A stretch of DNA of 64,000 nucleotides from Amycolatopsis saalfeldensis (GTDB lineage Bacteria; Actinomycetota; Actinomycetes; Mycobacteriales; Pseudonocardiaceae), in assembly GCF_900110575.1 (NCBI RefSeq), contig NZ_FOEF01000007.1, positions 62,001 to 126,000 of the forward strand, in the 5' to 3' direction. The translations under genes and the position numbers were made by a program. Below the pieces are notes generated by a model, which did not search any database, was not told the DNA's origin, and saw only the letters and a list, made by a program, of their open reading frames with translations. Of this stretch, positions 17,223 through 26,085 are shown in pieces (position 1 is the first letter of the stretch; every line of letters starts with the position of its first letter).

Positions 17223-18098
17223 TCAGTCCGCGTAGAACAGCCTCGTCGGCGACTCGACCAGGATCCGGTGGCGGTCGGCCTCGTCCGGGGCCCAGTCCGC
17301 GAGCAGGTTCAGCAGTTCGCCGGTGTCGCGTTGGCCGTTGGGCAGGTGCGGCCAGTCCGAGCCCCAGATGAGGCGATCGGGACGGGCCGCGACCAGAGCC
17401 CGGCCGATCGGCTCCACCGAAGACAGCGGCTTGCCCGGCGCGATCCGGTACGGGCCGGACAGCTTGAGGTAACAGTGCCCGCCGGCCAGAATTCCCACCA
17501 GGCGGTCGAAATCGGCCGGGGTCAGGCCTTCGGACTCCTTCATGTACCCCATGTGGTCGATGACGAAGGTGTCCTCGAAGTCGCCGAGGAACGGGAGCAG
17601 GTCCCGCACCACGGTCCCCGGTGTGTAGAACTGCAGGTGCCAGCCGCGCGGCCGGGCCCTGGCCGCCATTTGCCGGATGTAGGCGATGAGGTCGGCGGTC
17701 GGCCAGGAGGAGCGGGCGAACAGGTCGAGCCGGATCCCGCGCACCCCCGCTTCGTGATAGCGGTCGAGTTCCTGCTCGGTGGTGTCGGTCTCGATGCGGG
17801 CCACGGCGCGGCAGCGCGGCCCGATCCTGCGCAGGGTCTCGACCAGCAGGCTGTTGTCCGTGCCGTAGTAGGTCGGCTGAACCAGCACCATGCGGCCGAG
17901 GCCGAGCCATTCGGTCATGCGGAGGTATTTCTCGATCGTGCCGTCCGGGAAGGTGTACAGCGGCGCGGGCACGTGGGCGAACCCCGGCTCGAACACGTGG
18001 AAATGCGTGTCACAGCTGTCGGGCGGCACCGGGAACCGCGGTTTCGTATTGCTCTGCGCGGGTCGCATCGGCAGGGTCTCGGCGATGTCAGTGGCCAT
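17223..18098 (-). CDS. Amidohydrolase, 2-pyrone-4,6-dicarboxylate lactonase-like
   Basis: A 291-residue TIM-barrel amidohydrolase. It opens with CDTHFHVFE (the DxHxH-type strand 1), has VIDHMGYM in the middle and closes with WGSDWPHLPNGQ, the strand-8 Asp region typical of the LigI/PDC-lactonase group. These enzymes hydrolyse lactones or related ring compounds. The start is ATG 18098; sequence upstream in frame is not conserved-looking. It is the last gene of the leftward Liv-type operon, two bases after the aldolase gene, suggesting ring opening followed by aldol cleavage. Confidence 0.85.
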   Translation of the reverse strand: MATDIAETLPMRPAQSNTKPRFPVPPDSCDTHFHVFEPGFAHVPAPLYTFPDGTIEKYLRMTEWLGLGRMVLVQPTYYGTDNSLLVETLRRIGPRCRAVARIETDTTEQELDRYHEAGVRGIRLDLFARSSWPTADLIAYIRQMAARARPRGWHLQFYTPGTVVRDLLPFLGDFEDTFVIDHMGYMKESEGLTPADFDRLVGILAGGHCYLKLSGPYRIAPGKPLSSVEPIGRALVAARPDRLIWGSDWPHLPNGQRDTGELLNLLADWAPDEADRHRILVESPTRLFYAD

Positions 18099-18100
18099 GA

Positions 18101-18925
18101 TCAGTCCTGGTTGTCGGTGGTGCGGTGCGGTGATTTGCGGTCCCGGGCGGTTGCTTGCGCCGCGGCGGCGTTCGCGGCTTGGTAGAGCAGGGCGGTGTCG
18201 GCCCCGGTCAGCACGAGTGGGCAGACGCCGAGCGGGACGAGGGCGTCGTAGAGCTGAGGGTCGGCGATGCCGCCGACCATCAGCAGCTTGCCGTGGCGCC
18301 GGCACGCCTCCGCCGCACTGGCGACGGCATCACGGACTCGCGGATCCCCGTACTGCCCCGGCACACCCAGTTCGGCGGTGAAGTCGTTGGCGCCGAACAC
18401 CAGCATGTCGACGCCGTCCACTTCGGCGATCGCGTCCGCGTTGGCGATTCCGGCCGGTGTCTCCAGCAGGATCTGCACGACGATCGCGTCGTCGACCGCC
18501 GGGTTCAGCGTCGCGGCAGGCGTGGGCCGCATGCCCAGCTGGGGGGCCATCGCGGTCTGGGAACGCTGGCCGCGCGGGGCGAACCGGCAGGCCCTGGCGA
18601 CCTGCCGGGCCTCGTCGACGGTCTCGATCCGCGGGGCGATGATCCCGTGGGCGCCGCCGTCGAGCAGCCGGCCGATCATGCCGTACTCGCGCTCGGGGAC
18701 CCGCACGAACGGCGTCAGGCCGAAGCCGTCCGCGGCGGCGCACAGCATGGCGGCCACGTCGGTCGGCATGGTGCTGTGCTCCAGGTCGACCATGATGGCG
18801 TGGTGCCCCGTCGAGCGCGCGATGTGCACGATCTCGGTGGTGCGGCTGCCGCGGATGCCGAGCATCAGCGTCAGTTCGCCCGCGCGCAGGCGGTCCAGGA
18901 ACGGATTCCCCATCGTCTCCCCCAT
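18101..18925 (-). CDS. HpcH/HpaI aldolase family protein
   Basis: A 274-residue class II pyruvate aldolase-like TIM barrel. It shows LGIRGSRTTEIVHIA near the start, MVDLEHST, a metal-ligand Glu in LLETPAGIANADAIAEVDG and an Asp in GANDF. Enzymes of this family split 2-keto-4-hydroxy acids into pyruvate and an aldehyde. The start ATG 18925 overlaps the stop of the preceding gene (ATGA); a second ATG 12 bases further in is possible. Position directly before the amidohydrolase suggests both act on the compound brought in by the neighbouring transporter. Confidence 0.87.
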   Translation of the reverse strand: MGETMGNPFLDRLRAGELTLMLGIRGSRTTEIVHIARSTGHHAIMVDLEHSTMPTDVAAMLCAAADGFGLTPFVRVPEREYGMIGRLLDGGAHGIIAPRIETVDEARQVARACRFAPRGQRSQTAMAPQLGMRPTPAATLNPAVDDAIVVQILLETPAGIANADAIAEVDGVDMLVFGANDFTAELGVPGQYGDPRVRDAVASAAEACRRHGKLLMVGGIADPQLYDALVPLGVCPLVLTGADTALLYQAANAAAAQATARDRKSPHRTTDNQD

Positions 18926-20100
18926 CACAGGCCGGTCGGGTAGTGGACGCCGGTCAAGCCGGGCACCACCACCCGGGCCGGGTCGTTGCCGGCCGCCGCG
19001 AGCGACGCGACGGCGAAGTCGGTGACGCAGCCGGACAGCAGCTGCCTCGGGTCCTCGAGGACGACCCGCAGCCTGGTGACCATGGCGCGCATGTCCTCGG
19101 CCGAGTGGACGACGGGCATCTCGCTGACCTCGGTGACGCTGGTATCGCTGACATCGGGGAAGCGCACCCCCGCCGGGGTGTACCTCGGGTAGCCGTCGAA
19201 CATCACCGCGCCCAGCTCGACGGTGGCCCTGGTGCCGCACCAGATGCCGCGCAGCCGGTCCTCCAGCGCGATCACCCGGGTCAGGTCGCCGTCGACCGGG
19301 GTCGGGAAGGTCGGCGCGTGCGGGGCCAGGTACATCCGCTCCAGCGGAAGGCGGCCGCCCGAGGCGCCCAGGATCGTCGTGGCCACACTGCTGGTGTTCC
19401 AGGTGACCCCGGCCGTCGGGCGCCCCTGCTGGCCGGCGATGACGACCATGGCCCGCGCCCAGTCGATGTCCTGCTCGGCCAGCCAGCGGGTGATGCGGAA
19501 GCCGATGTCGAGGCCCGCGAGGAAGAACGTCGCGACCATCATGTCGTTCATGGGCACGGGAAGCTCGACGCCGCCCCCGCCCGCGAGGTAGTCGGACCGG
19601 AGGGTCTCGGGGGTGAGGTAGTCCTCGTCGGCGAGCGCCGCGGTGAGGTAGCGGGCGGTCACCGCGCAGGAGTAGTCGACCAGGTCGGCGATCCCCTGCT
19701 CCCGTCCACGGTAGGCGTCGACCGCGATCGTGTCCCGCCACAGCTCGACGCTGTTCACGGCGCGGGTGTTCTTGACCTCGGCCAGCAGGCGCTCGGCGTG
19801 CGCTCGCCAGGAGCCGTCGCCGAGCAGCGCGCGGAGGTTGACCAGGCTCGCCACCGCGGGCCCCAGGTGGGAGATCCCGGTCAGCTCTTTGAACCCCCTC
19901 GTCGAGACCCGGAACCCCTCGACCGTGGGCGGCTTGCCGCCGCCCGGGTAGAGCGCGATGTCGGCCGCGGTGGCGACGATCAGCGGGTCGTCGCGGCCGC
20001 GGGCGGTGACGGCCCGGGCCAGGTGCCGGCCGATGCTGTCGGGATCGGCGGTGTAGGTGGTGAACAGCCGGACGAGTTCCGGGCTTTCGCGAGCGGTCAC
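18925..20100 (-). CDS. Unrecognised protein, 391 aa, in Liv-type catabolic operon
   Basis: I do not recognise this protein. It is soluble-looking with no signal peptide or membrane segment. Notable blocks are VATAADIALYPGGGKPP near residues 42-58, STRGFKELTGISHLGPAVAS near 66-85, a glycine run YLAGGGGVELPVPMNDMM near 170, and a C-terminal PGLTGVHYP. Thr/Ser-Ser-Val and Trp-rich segments (GVTWNTSSVATT) could line a pocket. It is 9 bp from the EAR propeller gene and overlaps the aldolase gene, so it is certainly expressed with the transporter. An uncharacterised enzyme of the pathway is my inference; MmgE/PrpD membership was considered and not supported. Confidence 0.7.
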   Translation of the reverse strand: MTARESPELVRLFTTYTADPDSIGRHLARAVTARGRDDPLIVATAADIALYPGGGKPPTVEGFRVSTRGFKELTGISHLGPAVASLVNLRALLGDGSWRAHAERLLAEVKNTRAVNSVELWRDTIAVDAYRGREQGIADLVDYSCAVTARYLTAALADEDYLTPETLRSDYLAGGGGVELPVPMNDMMVATFFLAGLDIGFRITRWLAEQDIDWARAMVVIAGQQGRPTAGVTWNTSSVATTILGASGGRLPLERMYLAPHAPTFPTPVDGDLTRVIALEDRLRGIWCGTRATVELGAVMFDGYPRYTPAGVRFPDVSDTSVTEVSEMPVVHSAEDMRAMVTRLRVVLEDPRQLLSGCVTDFAVASLAAAGNDPARVVVPGLTGVHYPTGL

Positions 20101-20109
20101 GGGGTCTCC

Positions 20110-21216
20110 TCAGTCCTGGTGGGATGGCTCTTCGGTGAACCGGTAGAGCACGGTGTCCGTCGCGAAGCGGACGTCGGCGCTCAGCGAGTTCGACACCGCG
20201 ACGAGCGGCCCCTGGTCGTCGGAGAACACCGCGACGTCGGTGCCACCGGAGGTGGGGAACTCGCCGACGACGGCGAGGTGTCCTTCCCGCCACTGGTAGA
20301 GCTGGGAAGTCAAGGTGGGCTTCGGCGCGGCGGGGGTGCCGAGGATGAAGTTGACCCGCAGCACGTAGAGCCCGTGCTTTCCGTGCAGCACCGCGAACTC
20401 GCGGGCGCCCAGGCCGTCCAGGACTGCGTGCTCGACGAACCGCTCGCCGTCCCAGCGCAGGAGCTTCGACTCGCCGAGCAGGCAGGCCACCAGCAGGTAG
20501 CCGGTCCCGTCGGCGCGGAAGGAGGCGAAGGCCCGCCCGTGCCGTTCGAGCAGGTCCTGATGGAAGACGAAACCCGAGCCGTCCCAGCGATAGAGCCGCG
20601 ACGGCGTCACGTGGTCGGCGTGGGCCAGGAACTCGTGACCGTCGAGGCCGAAGGCATGCCAGTTGTACGCCCACTGCGACGGAATGTCCTGGAAGGGCCG
20701 GAAGAGCTCGCCGTCCCAGTGGAAGATCCGCGACGGCTGGTTCGACGATGCGGTGGCCGGCACCGCGACCCCCTGGGCCAGCGCGAGGAAATGCCGATCG
20801 GCCACGGTGAAGTGCCGCCACTGCTTGGCCGCGAAGCCGGTGAAGGACTGGAACGGCTCGAACCGCGACCCCGTCCAGCTGTACACAGTGGACTCCGTGG
20901 CGAACTCGTAGGGACCGTGGCCACGGCGGATGCTCGCCGTGGCGAGGAAGGCCCGGTCGCCGATGTGGAAGAACTCCGCGTCCTCGCCGCCCGGAGCGGG
21001 CAACGCCTGAAAGGGCTCATAGCCTGCGGCTGCCCGGCGCAGGAGCAGCAGGTCGGTGTCACTATCGCCGCCGTTCATGTCGGGCGGCTGCCCCGCGATG
21101 TCGTAGGCGAGCTGCGGTATGGCGAGAAACGACATCCCGTCGAGGTCGAAGGGCTCGACGGCCCGGGCCCCGGAGGCGGGGATCCGGCTCACCTCGGTGA
21201 GGCGCGCTGCACACAT
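20110..21216 (-). CDS. EAR/EPTP-repeat beta-propeller protein
   Basis: A 368-residue protein made of seven repeats of about 48 residues. Each has a pattern near F-x-x-x-x-x-F-L-A ... S-x-[IL]-Y/F-x-W-x-G-x-x-F-x-x-F/H-Q. Clear examples are DRAFLATAS with STVYSWTGSRFEPFQSF, DRHFLALAQ with SRIFHWDGELFRPFQDI, and HEFLAHADH with SRLYRWDGSGFVFHQDL. This is the epitempin (EAR) repeat of seven-bladed propellers known from LGI1 and TSPEAR and from some bacteria. There is no signal peptide. It lies 24 bp after livF in the operon. Function unknown; ligand binding or scaffolding is a guess. Confidence 0.8.
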   Translation of the reverse strand: MCAARLTEVSRIPASGARAVEPFDLDGMSFLAIPQLAYDIAGQPPDMNGGDSDTDLLLLRRAAAGYEPFQALPAPGGEDAEFFHIGDRAFLATASIRRGHGPYEFATESTVYSWTGSRFEPFQSFTGFAAKQWRHFTVADRHFLALAQGVAVPATASSNQPSRIFHWDGELFRPFQDIPSQWAYNWHAFGLDGHEFLAHADHVTPSRLYRWDGSGFVFHQDLLERHGRAFASFRADGTGYLLVACLLGESKLLRWDGERFVEHAVLDGLGAREFAVLHGKHGLYVLRVNFILGTPAAPKPTLTSQLYQWREGHLAVVGEFPTSGGTDVAVFSDDQGPLVAVSNSLSADVRFATDTVLYRFTEEPSHQD

Positions 21217-21240
21217 GCGATTCCTTTGCCGGTCAGGGGT

Positions 21241-21978
21241 TCACTCGGGAATGGCGGGCTCGCCGCGGCGCGCGGCGCCGAAGAACACGTCCATCAGGTC
21301 CGGCTCGTCCCGGATCTGCGCGGCGGTGCCGGTGAGCACGACCCGCCCGGCGCTCAGCACGGTGGCCCGGTCGGCCAGTGCCAGCCCGAACCGCACGTTC
21401 TGCTCGACCATCAGCACGGTGGCACCGCCGCTGTGCAGGGCGCGCACGCTGTCGCGGATGGTCGCGAGGCTCAGCGGGTCGAGGCCGAGGGTGGGCTCGT
21501 CCAGCAGCACCACCTTCGGCTCGAGCATCATCGCGCGGGCGAATTCCACCGTGCGCCGCTGGCCGCCGGACAGGGAGCCGGCCGGGGCGTCCGGGCGTTC
21601 GCCCAGGATCGGGAACTGCCCGGCCAGCTGGTCGTACCGCCGCTCGAGGTCCTTGCGCCGCTTGCGGTGGATGTAGCCGCCCATCAGCACGTTGTCCCGC
21701 ACCGTCAGCTTCGCGAACAACGCGTTCTTCTGCGGGACCTGGACGACGCCGGCGCGCAGGACCGTCGCCGGCGAGGTGCCCGCGAGCTCGGCGCCGTCGA
21801 CGGCGATCGATCCGCGCCGAGGCCGGAGCAGCCCGCTGATCGTCTTCAGCACGGTCGACTTGCCCGCCCCGTTGGGCCCGACGATGCAGGTGATCGATCC
21901 TTGCTCCACCAGCAGGTCGACGCCCCGGAGGATGTCCAGGCCGCCGTAGCCGGCCCACAGTCCTTCGATGTGGATCAT
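21241..21978 (-). CDS. livF: Branched-chain-type ABC transporter ATPase (LivF-like)
   Basis: A 245-residue LivF-type ATPase. Walker A GPNGAGKST is at about residues 34-42, the signature is LSGGQ, Walker B is VVLLDEPTLGLDP, and the switch His position is Gln in LMVEQNV, as is normal for LivF. ATG 21978 overlaps the end of the livM-livG fusion gene by 4 bp. It forms the second ATPase of the importer with the fused LivM-LivG. The operon context with an aldolase and an amidohydrolase suggests the ligand is an organic acid or aromatic, not an amino acid. Confidence 0.93.
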   Translation of the reverse strand: MIHIEGLWAGYGGLDILRGVDLLVEQGSITCIVGPNGAGKSTVLKTISGLLRPRRGSIAVDGAELAGTSPATVLRAGVVQVPQKNALFAKLTVRDNVLMGGYIHRKRRKDLERRYDQLAGQFPILGERPDAPAGSLSGGQRRTVEFARAMMLEPKVVLLDEPTLGLDPLSLATIRDSVRALHSGGATVLMVEQNVRFGLALADRATVLSAGRVVLTGTAAQIRDEPDLMDVFFGAARRGEPAIPE

Positions 21979-23777
21979 GCGTGCCCCTCCGCCGCTGCCG
22001 GCACCGGTGAGTCGCCGAGGTAGGCGTCGACGACGGCTTGCTCCGCGCTGACCTCGGCTACTGAGCCGTGCGCGATGATGGCGCCGCGCGACATGACGTA
22101 GACCTGTTCGCAGAGGCCGGAGAGGAACGCCAGGTCGTGTTCGACCAGCAGGACGCCGACCCCGCGCCGCCGCAGGGACCGGACCAGGTCCGCGAGCCGC
22201 GCGGACAGGGCCGGGCTGATGCCCGCGGCGGGCTCGTCCAGCATGACCAGGACCGGGTCGAGCCAGAGGACCTGGGCCAGCTCGACCAGTTTCCGCTGCC
22301 CGTAGCTCAGCCCGGCCGGGCTGTCGTCCGCGTGGGCGGCGAGCCCGAGGTCGTCGAGGACGGCCAGCGCGCGTTCTCGTTCGGCCGCGGTGACCCGCTT
22401 GGTCCACAGCCTGCCGAAGGCGAAACGCCGTTCGGGAACGACGAGGTTCTCGACCACGGTGAGCCCGGCGAACAACCGCGGGAGCTGGTAGGTACGGGCG
22501 AGCCCGGCGTGAGCCCGCCCGGGGCGCCCCGTCCGTTCGAGCCGGCGGCCGCCCACGGTGATGGTGCCGTCCCGGCTGGGGACGGTGCCGTCGATGACGT
22601 TGAACAGCGTCGTCTTGCCTGAGCCGTTGGGGCCGATGAGCCCGGTGATCCGGGCGCCCGCCAGGTCCAGGTCGACCCCGTCGACCGCGCGGAGGCCGCC
22701 GAACGACTTGCGCAGACCCCGTACCACGAGGACTTCCGACGTCTCGGCGCCGCGGTCCGCGGCCCGGCCGCCCACGGGCGAACGGGACACGATCGGCGGG
22801 GCGTGTCCCGCGCCGCGCCCGAACAGGCGGCGGAACCAGGACTCGATGACCGGCAGGACACCACGGGGCAGGAAGATCGCGACCGCGCCGAGCAGGCCGC
22901 CGAACAGCAGCAGCCGGATCGCGCCCGCGTCGGCTCCGCCGAGGCCGGTGCTCGTGAAGTTGCTGATCGGCGCGACGATGAACGCGCCGAGCACCGGCCC
23001 CCACAGCGTGCCCCGGCCGCCGAGCAGCACCGCGAGGACGATCAGCACGCTCGTGATGATGTCGAAAACGGCCGCCGTGTTCAGGAACGTCACGTAGTAG
23101 GCGTAGATACCGCCCGCGATACCGAGAAAGGTCCCGCCGAGCACGAACGCGATGGCCTTGTACACCGCGGTCCGCAGCCCGAGCCCCGCGGCCTTGTCCT
23201 CGTCGTCACGGATCGCGAACAGGCCGAGGCCCAGCTTGCTGCGCCGCACCCACGCCGACACCGCGACGGTCACCACGAGCAGGCCGAGCATCGGGTAGTA
23301 GAACGGCCAGTCCTGAAAGGACAGACTCCACGCCGGCAGCGGCAGCGCCAGGCCCTGGCTGCCGCCGGTCAGCCCGGACCAGGTCGTGGCGACCACGCCG
23401 AGCAGCTGCATCGTCGCGAAGGTCACGATCACGAAGTACATGCCCCTGGTGCGCCGCGTGACCAGGGACAGCAGCGCGGCGCCGACCGCGCACACCAGAC
23501 CCCCGACGAGGCAGCCCGCAAACGGCGAGATATCGGCTTTGGCGGCCAGGATGCCGGTGGTGTACGCGCCCAGTCCGATGAAGGCGCTGTTGCCCAGCGA
23601 AAGGTAGCCGGCGTACCCGCCCATGATGTTCCAGCCGCTCGCGCCGATGGCCAGCAGGAACGTCATGATCAGCAGGTTCTGATAGTAGATATCGCCTGAT
23701 ACCAAAGGGAAGCAGAGCAAGGCGGCGAGCGCGACCGGGATCCACGCGTGGCGGATCCAGGCAGGTTTGGCGGTCAT
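21975..23777 (-). CDS. Fused ABC permease/ATPase (LivM-LivG fusion)
   Basis: A 600-residue fusion. Residues 1 to about 325 are a LivM permease with about nine hydrophobic segments and the coupling region FAIRDDEDKAAGLGL. After a Gly/Arg-rich linker, residues from about 355 are a LivG ATPase with Walker A GPNGSGKTT, the signature LSYGQ, Walker B LVMLDEPAAGI and switch His in LVEHDL. Such fusions are regular in actinobacteria. The start ATG 23777 overlaps the livH stop (ATGA). Confidence 0.93.
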   Translation of the reverse strand: MTAKPAWIRHAWIPVALAALLCFPLVSGDIYYQNLLIMTFLLAIGASGWNIMGGYAGYLSLGNSAFIGLGAYTTGILAAKADISPFAGCLVGGLVCAVGAALLSLVTRRTRGMYFVIVTFATMQLLGVVATTWSGLTGGSQGLALPLPAWSLSFQDWPFYYPMLGLLVVTVAVSAWVRRSKLGLGLFAIRDDEDKAAGLGLRTAVYKAIAFVLGGTFLGIAGGIYAYYVTFLNTAAVFDIITSVLIVLAVLLGGRGTLWGPVLGAFIVAPISNFTSTGLGGADAGAIRLLLFGGLLGAVAIFLPRGVLPVIESWFRRLFGRGAGHAPPIVSRSPVGGRAADRGAETSEVLVVRGLRKSFGGLRAVDGVDLDLAGARITGLIGPNGSGKTTLFNVIDGTVPSRDGTITVGGRRLERTGRPGRAHAGLARTYQLPRLFAGLTVVENLVVPERRFAFGRLWTKRVTAAERERALAVLDDLGLAAHADDSPAGLSYGQRKLVELAQVLWLDPVLVMLDEPAAGISPALSARLADLVRSLRRRGVGVLLVEHDLAFLSGLCEQVYVMSRGAIIAHGSVAEVSAEQAVVDAYLGDSPVPAAAEGHA

Positions 23778-24655
23778 GAGCCGGCGTCCTGTCGTGTCGT
23801 CCTGGTGAACAGGCCCTGTGGTCGGATGGTCAGCACGACCAGGATCAGCACCGTGGGCACCGCGGTCGCCCAGCGCACCGAGACGTACGTCGTGGTCAGT
23901 GACTCGGCGAGGCCGAGCAGCAGCCCGGCGGCGAACGCCCCGGGCACACTGCCCAGCCCGCCGACGATCACCACGCTCAACGTCAGCCCGAGCCAGAAGT
24001 CCTGCGTGTCCGGGGTGAACTGGTAGAGGAAGCTCAGCGCGGCGCCGCCGAACGCGGTCGACCCGGTCGCGATGGCGAAGATCCACGCCCCGACCCGCGC
24101 GGGTTCGACCCCCACCAGCCGGGCGCCTTCGGGGTTCTCCGACGCGGCGGTGATCGAGTGGCCCAGCCAGGTCCGCTTGATCGCCACCTGCAGCACCACC
24201 GTGATCACGATCGCGAGCAGGCACGCGTAGAACTGCGCACGCGGGACCACCAGCGAGCCGAGGTGGATCGCCTGGTTGAAGTACGCCGGGGTGGTCGTCT
24301 TCTGGTTGGGTCCCCACAGCAGCGCCAGGAACGCCTCGGTGATCAGCGCCAGCGCGAACGTGGCCACGATGGTCAGGCCGGGGTCGATGCGCTCCAGCCG
24401 CTCGATGACGAGCTTGTAGACCACGAGCCCGAGCGCGGCCATCGGGAACATCACCAGGAACGCGGCGAGGATCGGGTCGAGCCCGAAGTGCTGCCACAGG
24501 GCGTAGCACAGGTAGGTGGACACCATCAGGAAGGCGCCCTGGGCCATGTTCACGATTTTCATGACGCCGAAGGTGAGCGTCAGCCCGGTCGCCATCAGCG
24601 CGTAGACGCCGCCGATGAGGATCCCGAAGACGAGCGTCTGGACGAGTTCGGTCAT
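23774..24655 (-). CDS. livH: Branched-chain-type ABC transporter permease (LivH-like)
   Basis: A 293-residue permease with the LivH opening LVQTLVFGILIGGVYALMAT, the family motif GLTLTFGVMKIVNMAQGAF and the cytoplasmic loop ITAASENPEGARLVGVE. About eight membrane segments are predicted by eye. The start codon shares one base with the stop of the substrate-binding protein gene, so translation is coupled. It forms the membrane pore with the LivM half of the next gene. Confidence 0.93.
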   Translation of the reverse strand: MTELVQTLVFGILIGGVYALMATGLTLTFGVMKIVNMAQGAFLMVSTYLCYALWQHFGLDPILAAFLVMFPMAALGLVVYKLVIERLERIDPGLTIVATFALALITEAFLALLWGPNQKTTTPAYFNQAIHLGSLVVPRAQFYACLLAIVITVVLQVAIKRTWLGHSITAASENPEGARLVGVEPARVGAWIFAIATGSTAFGGAALSFLYQFTPDTQDFWLGLTLSVVIVGGLGSVPGAFAAGLLLGLAESLTTTYVSVRWATAVPTVLILVVLTIRPQGLFTRTTRQDAGS

Positions 24656-25932
24656 CAGCCGGCCCAGCCCGGCTTCGGGTAGACGACCGTGGTGCTGGTG
24701 GCGGCCGACTTCGGCGCGATGACCTGCAGGGTGCCCTGCTGCCATTGCGCGAGCAGCCCGGTGCCCAGCGGATCCCCGGTGGAGTCCCACTTCAAGGGTC
24801 CGACGATGGTGTCGACGGTGTGGGCGTGCAGCCAGTCGGCGAGGGCCTTCTGGTCGATCCGGCCCACCGCCTTGACGGCCGCGGCGAGGACCTGGGCCGC
24901 GGTGTAGGAGTTGGCCGCGTCCTCGTCGGGCGGGCTGCCGAACATCTTCGTGTACGCCGAGACAAAGGCCGCGTTGCCCGGGTAGTTCGCTTTCGGGCTC
25001 CACGCCGCCGCGGTGAACACGCCTTCGGTGTTCTTCGCCCCGACCGCGCCCGGGTAGGTGTCGTCGGCGGGCGCGCGGGTCTGGAAGAGGATCTTCGGGC
25101 TGAAGTTCAGCTTTTCCAGTGACCGGACGAACGGCGCGCCGTCGTTGCTCACCGCGCCCTGGATGACCATGTCCGGCCGGGCGTGCGCGACCCCGGCCCC
25201 GATGGAGTCGAAGTTCGACGTGCTCGGGTCGTAGGTCTGGTCGTAGACCGGCGTGACCCCGAGTGCCTGCAGCTTGGTCTTGAAGATCGCGATCGCGGGA
25301 CTCGCGCTCGGGTCGTCTTGCGTGACGTAGGCGGCCGTCTTCGGGCGCTGGTCCGCCGGCAGCGAGGCGAACCACTGGACGAACAGGTCGGGCAGGCTCG
25401 CCGTCGTCCCCGGCTGCGCGAAGAACAGGTTCGTGAAACCCCGGGTGAACAGGGACGCCGCGCCGCCGGACGGTTCGACGTAGAGCATCTGCTGGCGCGC
25501 GGCGATCGCCGACGCCGGCGCGTTCAGCAGGGAGGAAAACGTGCCGAGGAGGAGATCGTCCTTGTTCTGGCTGATCAAGCGCGTGTAATCGGTGCCGGTC
25601 TGGTTGGGATCGAACCCGTTGTCGAGGACGTCGAGGGTGACCTTGCGGCCGAGCAGCCCGCCGCCGGCGTTGACCTGCGACGCCCACAGCTGGTAGCCCT
25701 GATACCCCGATTTCGCCACGTCGGCGGCGGGACCGGTGAGCGGCAACGACATCCCGATGGTGAGCGGCCCGGACCCGGACCCGCCCGAGGTCCCCGCCCC
25801 GGAGCAGCCGGTGAGCGTTGTCGCCGCCGCGGTCACGATGGCGATCGCGGGGACCAGGCCGCGTCCTCGCCGGCTGTGGGCGGCCGGCCTGGTTCGAAGC
25901 GACGTTCGTGGGGGGAAGCTGTGGTCACTCAT
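24655..25932 (-). CDS. ABC transporter substrate-binding lipoprotein (LivK-like)
   Basis: A 425-residue type I periplasmic-binding-protein-like lipoprotein. The signal sequence ends in TLTGC (Cys43). The mature chain starts with PLTIGMSLPLTGPAADVAKSG and has GRKVTLDVLDNGFDP and the two-lobe Peripla_BP_6 pattern. The start ATG 25932 has GAGGAG upstream on the coding strand. As first gene of the eight-gene leftward operon it sets the specificity of the transporter. The ligand is probably an aromatic or other carboxylate, given the downstream enzymes. Confidence 0.9.
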   Translation of the reverse strand: MSDHSFPPRTSLRTRPAAHSRRGRGLVPAIAIVTAAATTLTGCSGAGTSGGSGSGPLTIGMSLPLTGPAADVAKSGYQGYQLWASQVNAGGGLLGRKVTLDVLDNGFDPNQTGTDYTRLISQNKDDLLLGTFSSLLNAPASAIAARQQMLYVEPSGGAASLFTRGFTNLFFAQPGTTASLPDLFVQWFASLPADQRPKTAAYVTQDDPSASPAIAIFKTKLQALGVTPVYDQTYDPSTSNFDSIGAGVAHARPDMVIQGAVSNDGAPFVRSLEKLNFSPKILFQTRAPADDTYPGAVGAKNTEGVFTAAAWSPKANYPGNAAFVSAYTKMFGSPPDEDAANSYTAAQVLAAAVKAVGRIDQKALADWLHAHTVDTIVGPLKWDSTGDPLGTGLLAQWQQGTLQVIAPKSAATSTTVVYPKPGWAG

Positions 25933-25959
25933 CGCGCAACTCCTCGGCGACCTCGTTGT

Positions 25960-25989
25960 CGGTTTCGCGCCACGTGGCCGGCGAAACCG
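25960..25989. promoter_or_regulatory. Composite palindrome in the leader of the Liv-type operon
   Basis: CGGTTTCGC and GCGAAACCG form a perfect 9-bp inverted repeat that encloses a second palindrome, GCCACGTGGC. The element starts 28 bp upstream of the substrate-binding gene start. It could be an operator or, in RNA, a stable hairpin in the 5' leader. Confidence 0.5.
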
Positions 25990-26036
25990 GGTCACGCGCT
26001 GCGGACAAGTACAGGCACTCGGAGGAGCCGGAGCAA

Positions 26037-26051
26037 GTAAACTGACGTTAC
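26037..26051. promoter_or_regulatory. Candidate LysR box
   Basis: GTAA-N7-TTAC fits the T-N11-A interrupted palindrome bound by LysR-type regulators. It lies 35 bp upstream of the lysR start and about 105 bp from the start of the divergent operon, the usual place for such a site. Confidence 0.5.
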
Positions 26052-26085
26052 GATCGATTACCTTGAGCGTTAGAGGAATTGACAC

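Noticed and set aside
18925-20100. Assignment of the 391-aa protein to MmgE/PrpD
   Set aside because: The helical N-terminal signature and HG-type motifs of that family are absent, unlike in the protein at 59998.
18943-22023. Plus-strand open frame of about 1000 codons opposite the Liv-type operon
   Set aside because: Composition is shadow-like (Arg/Gly/Val/Asp), and it opposes five genes with clear family motifs.
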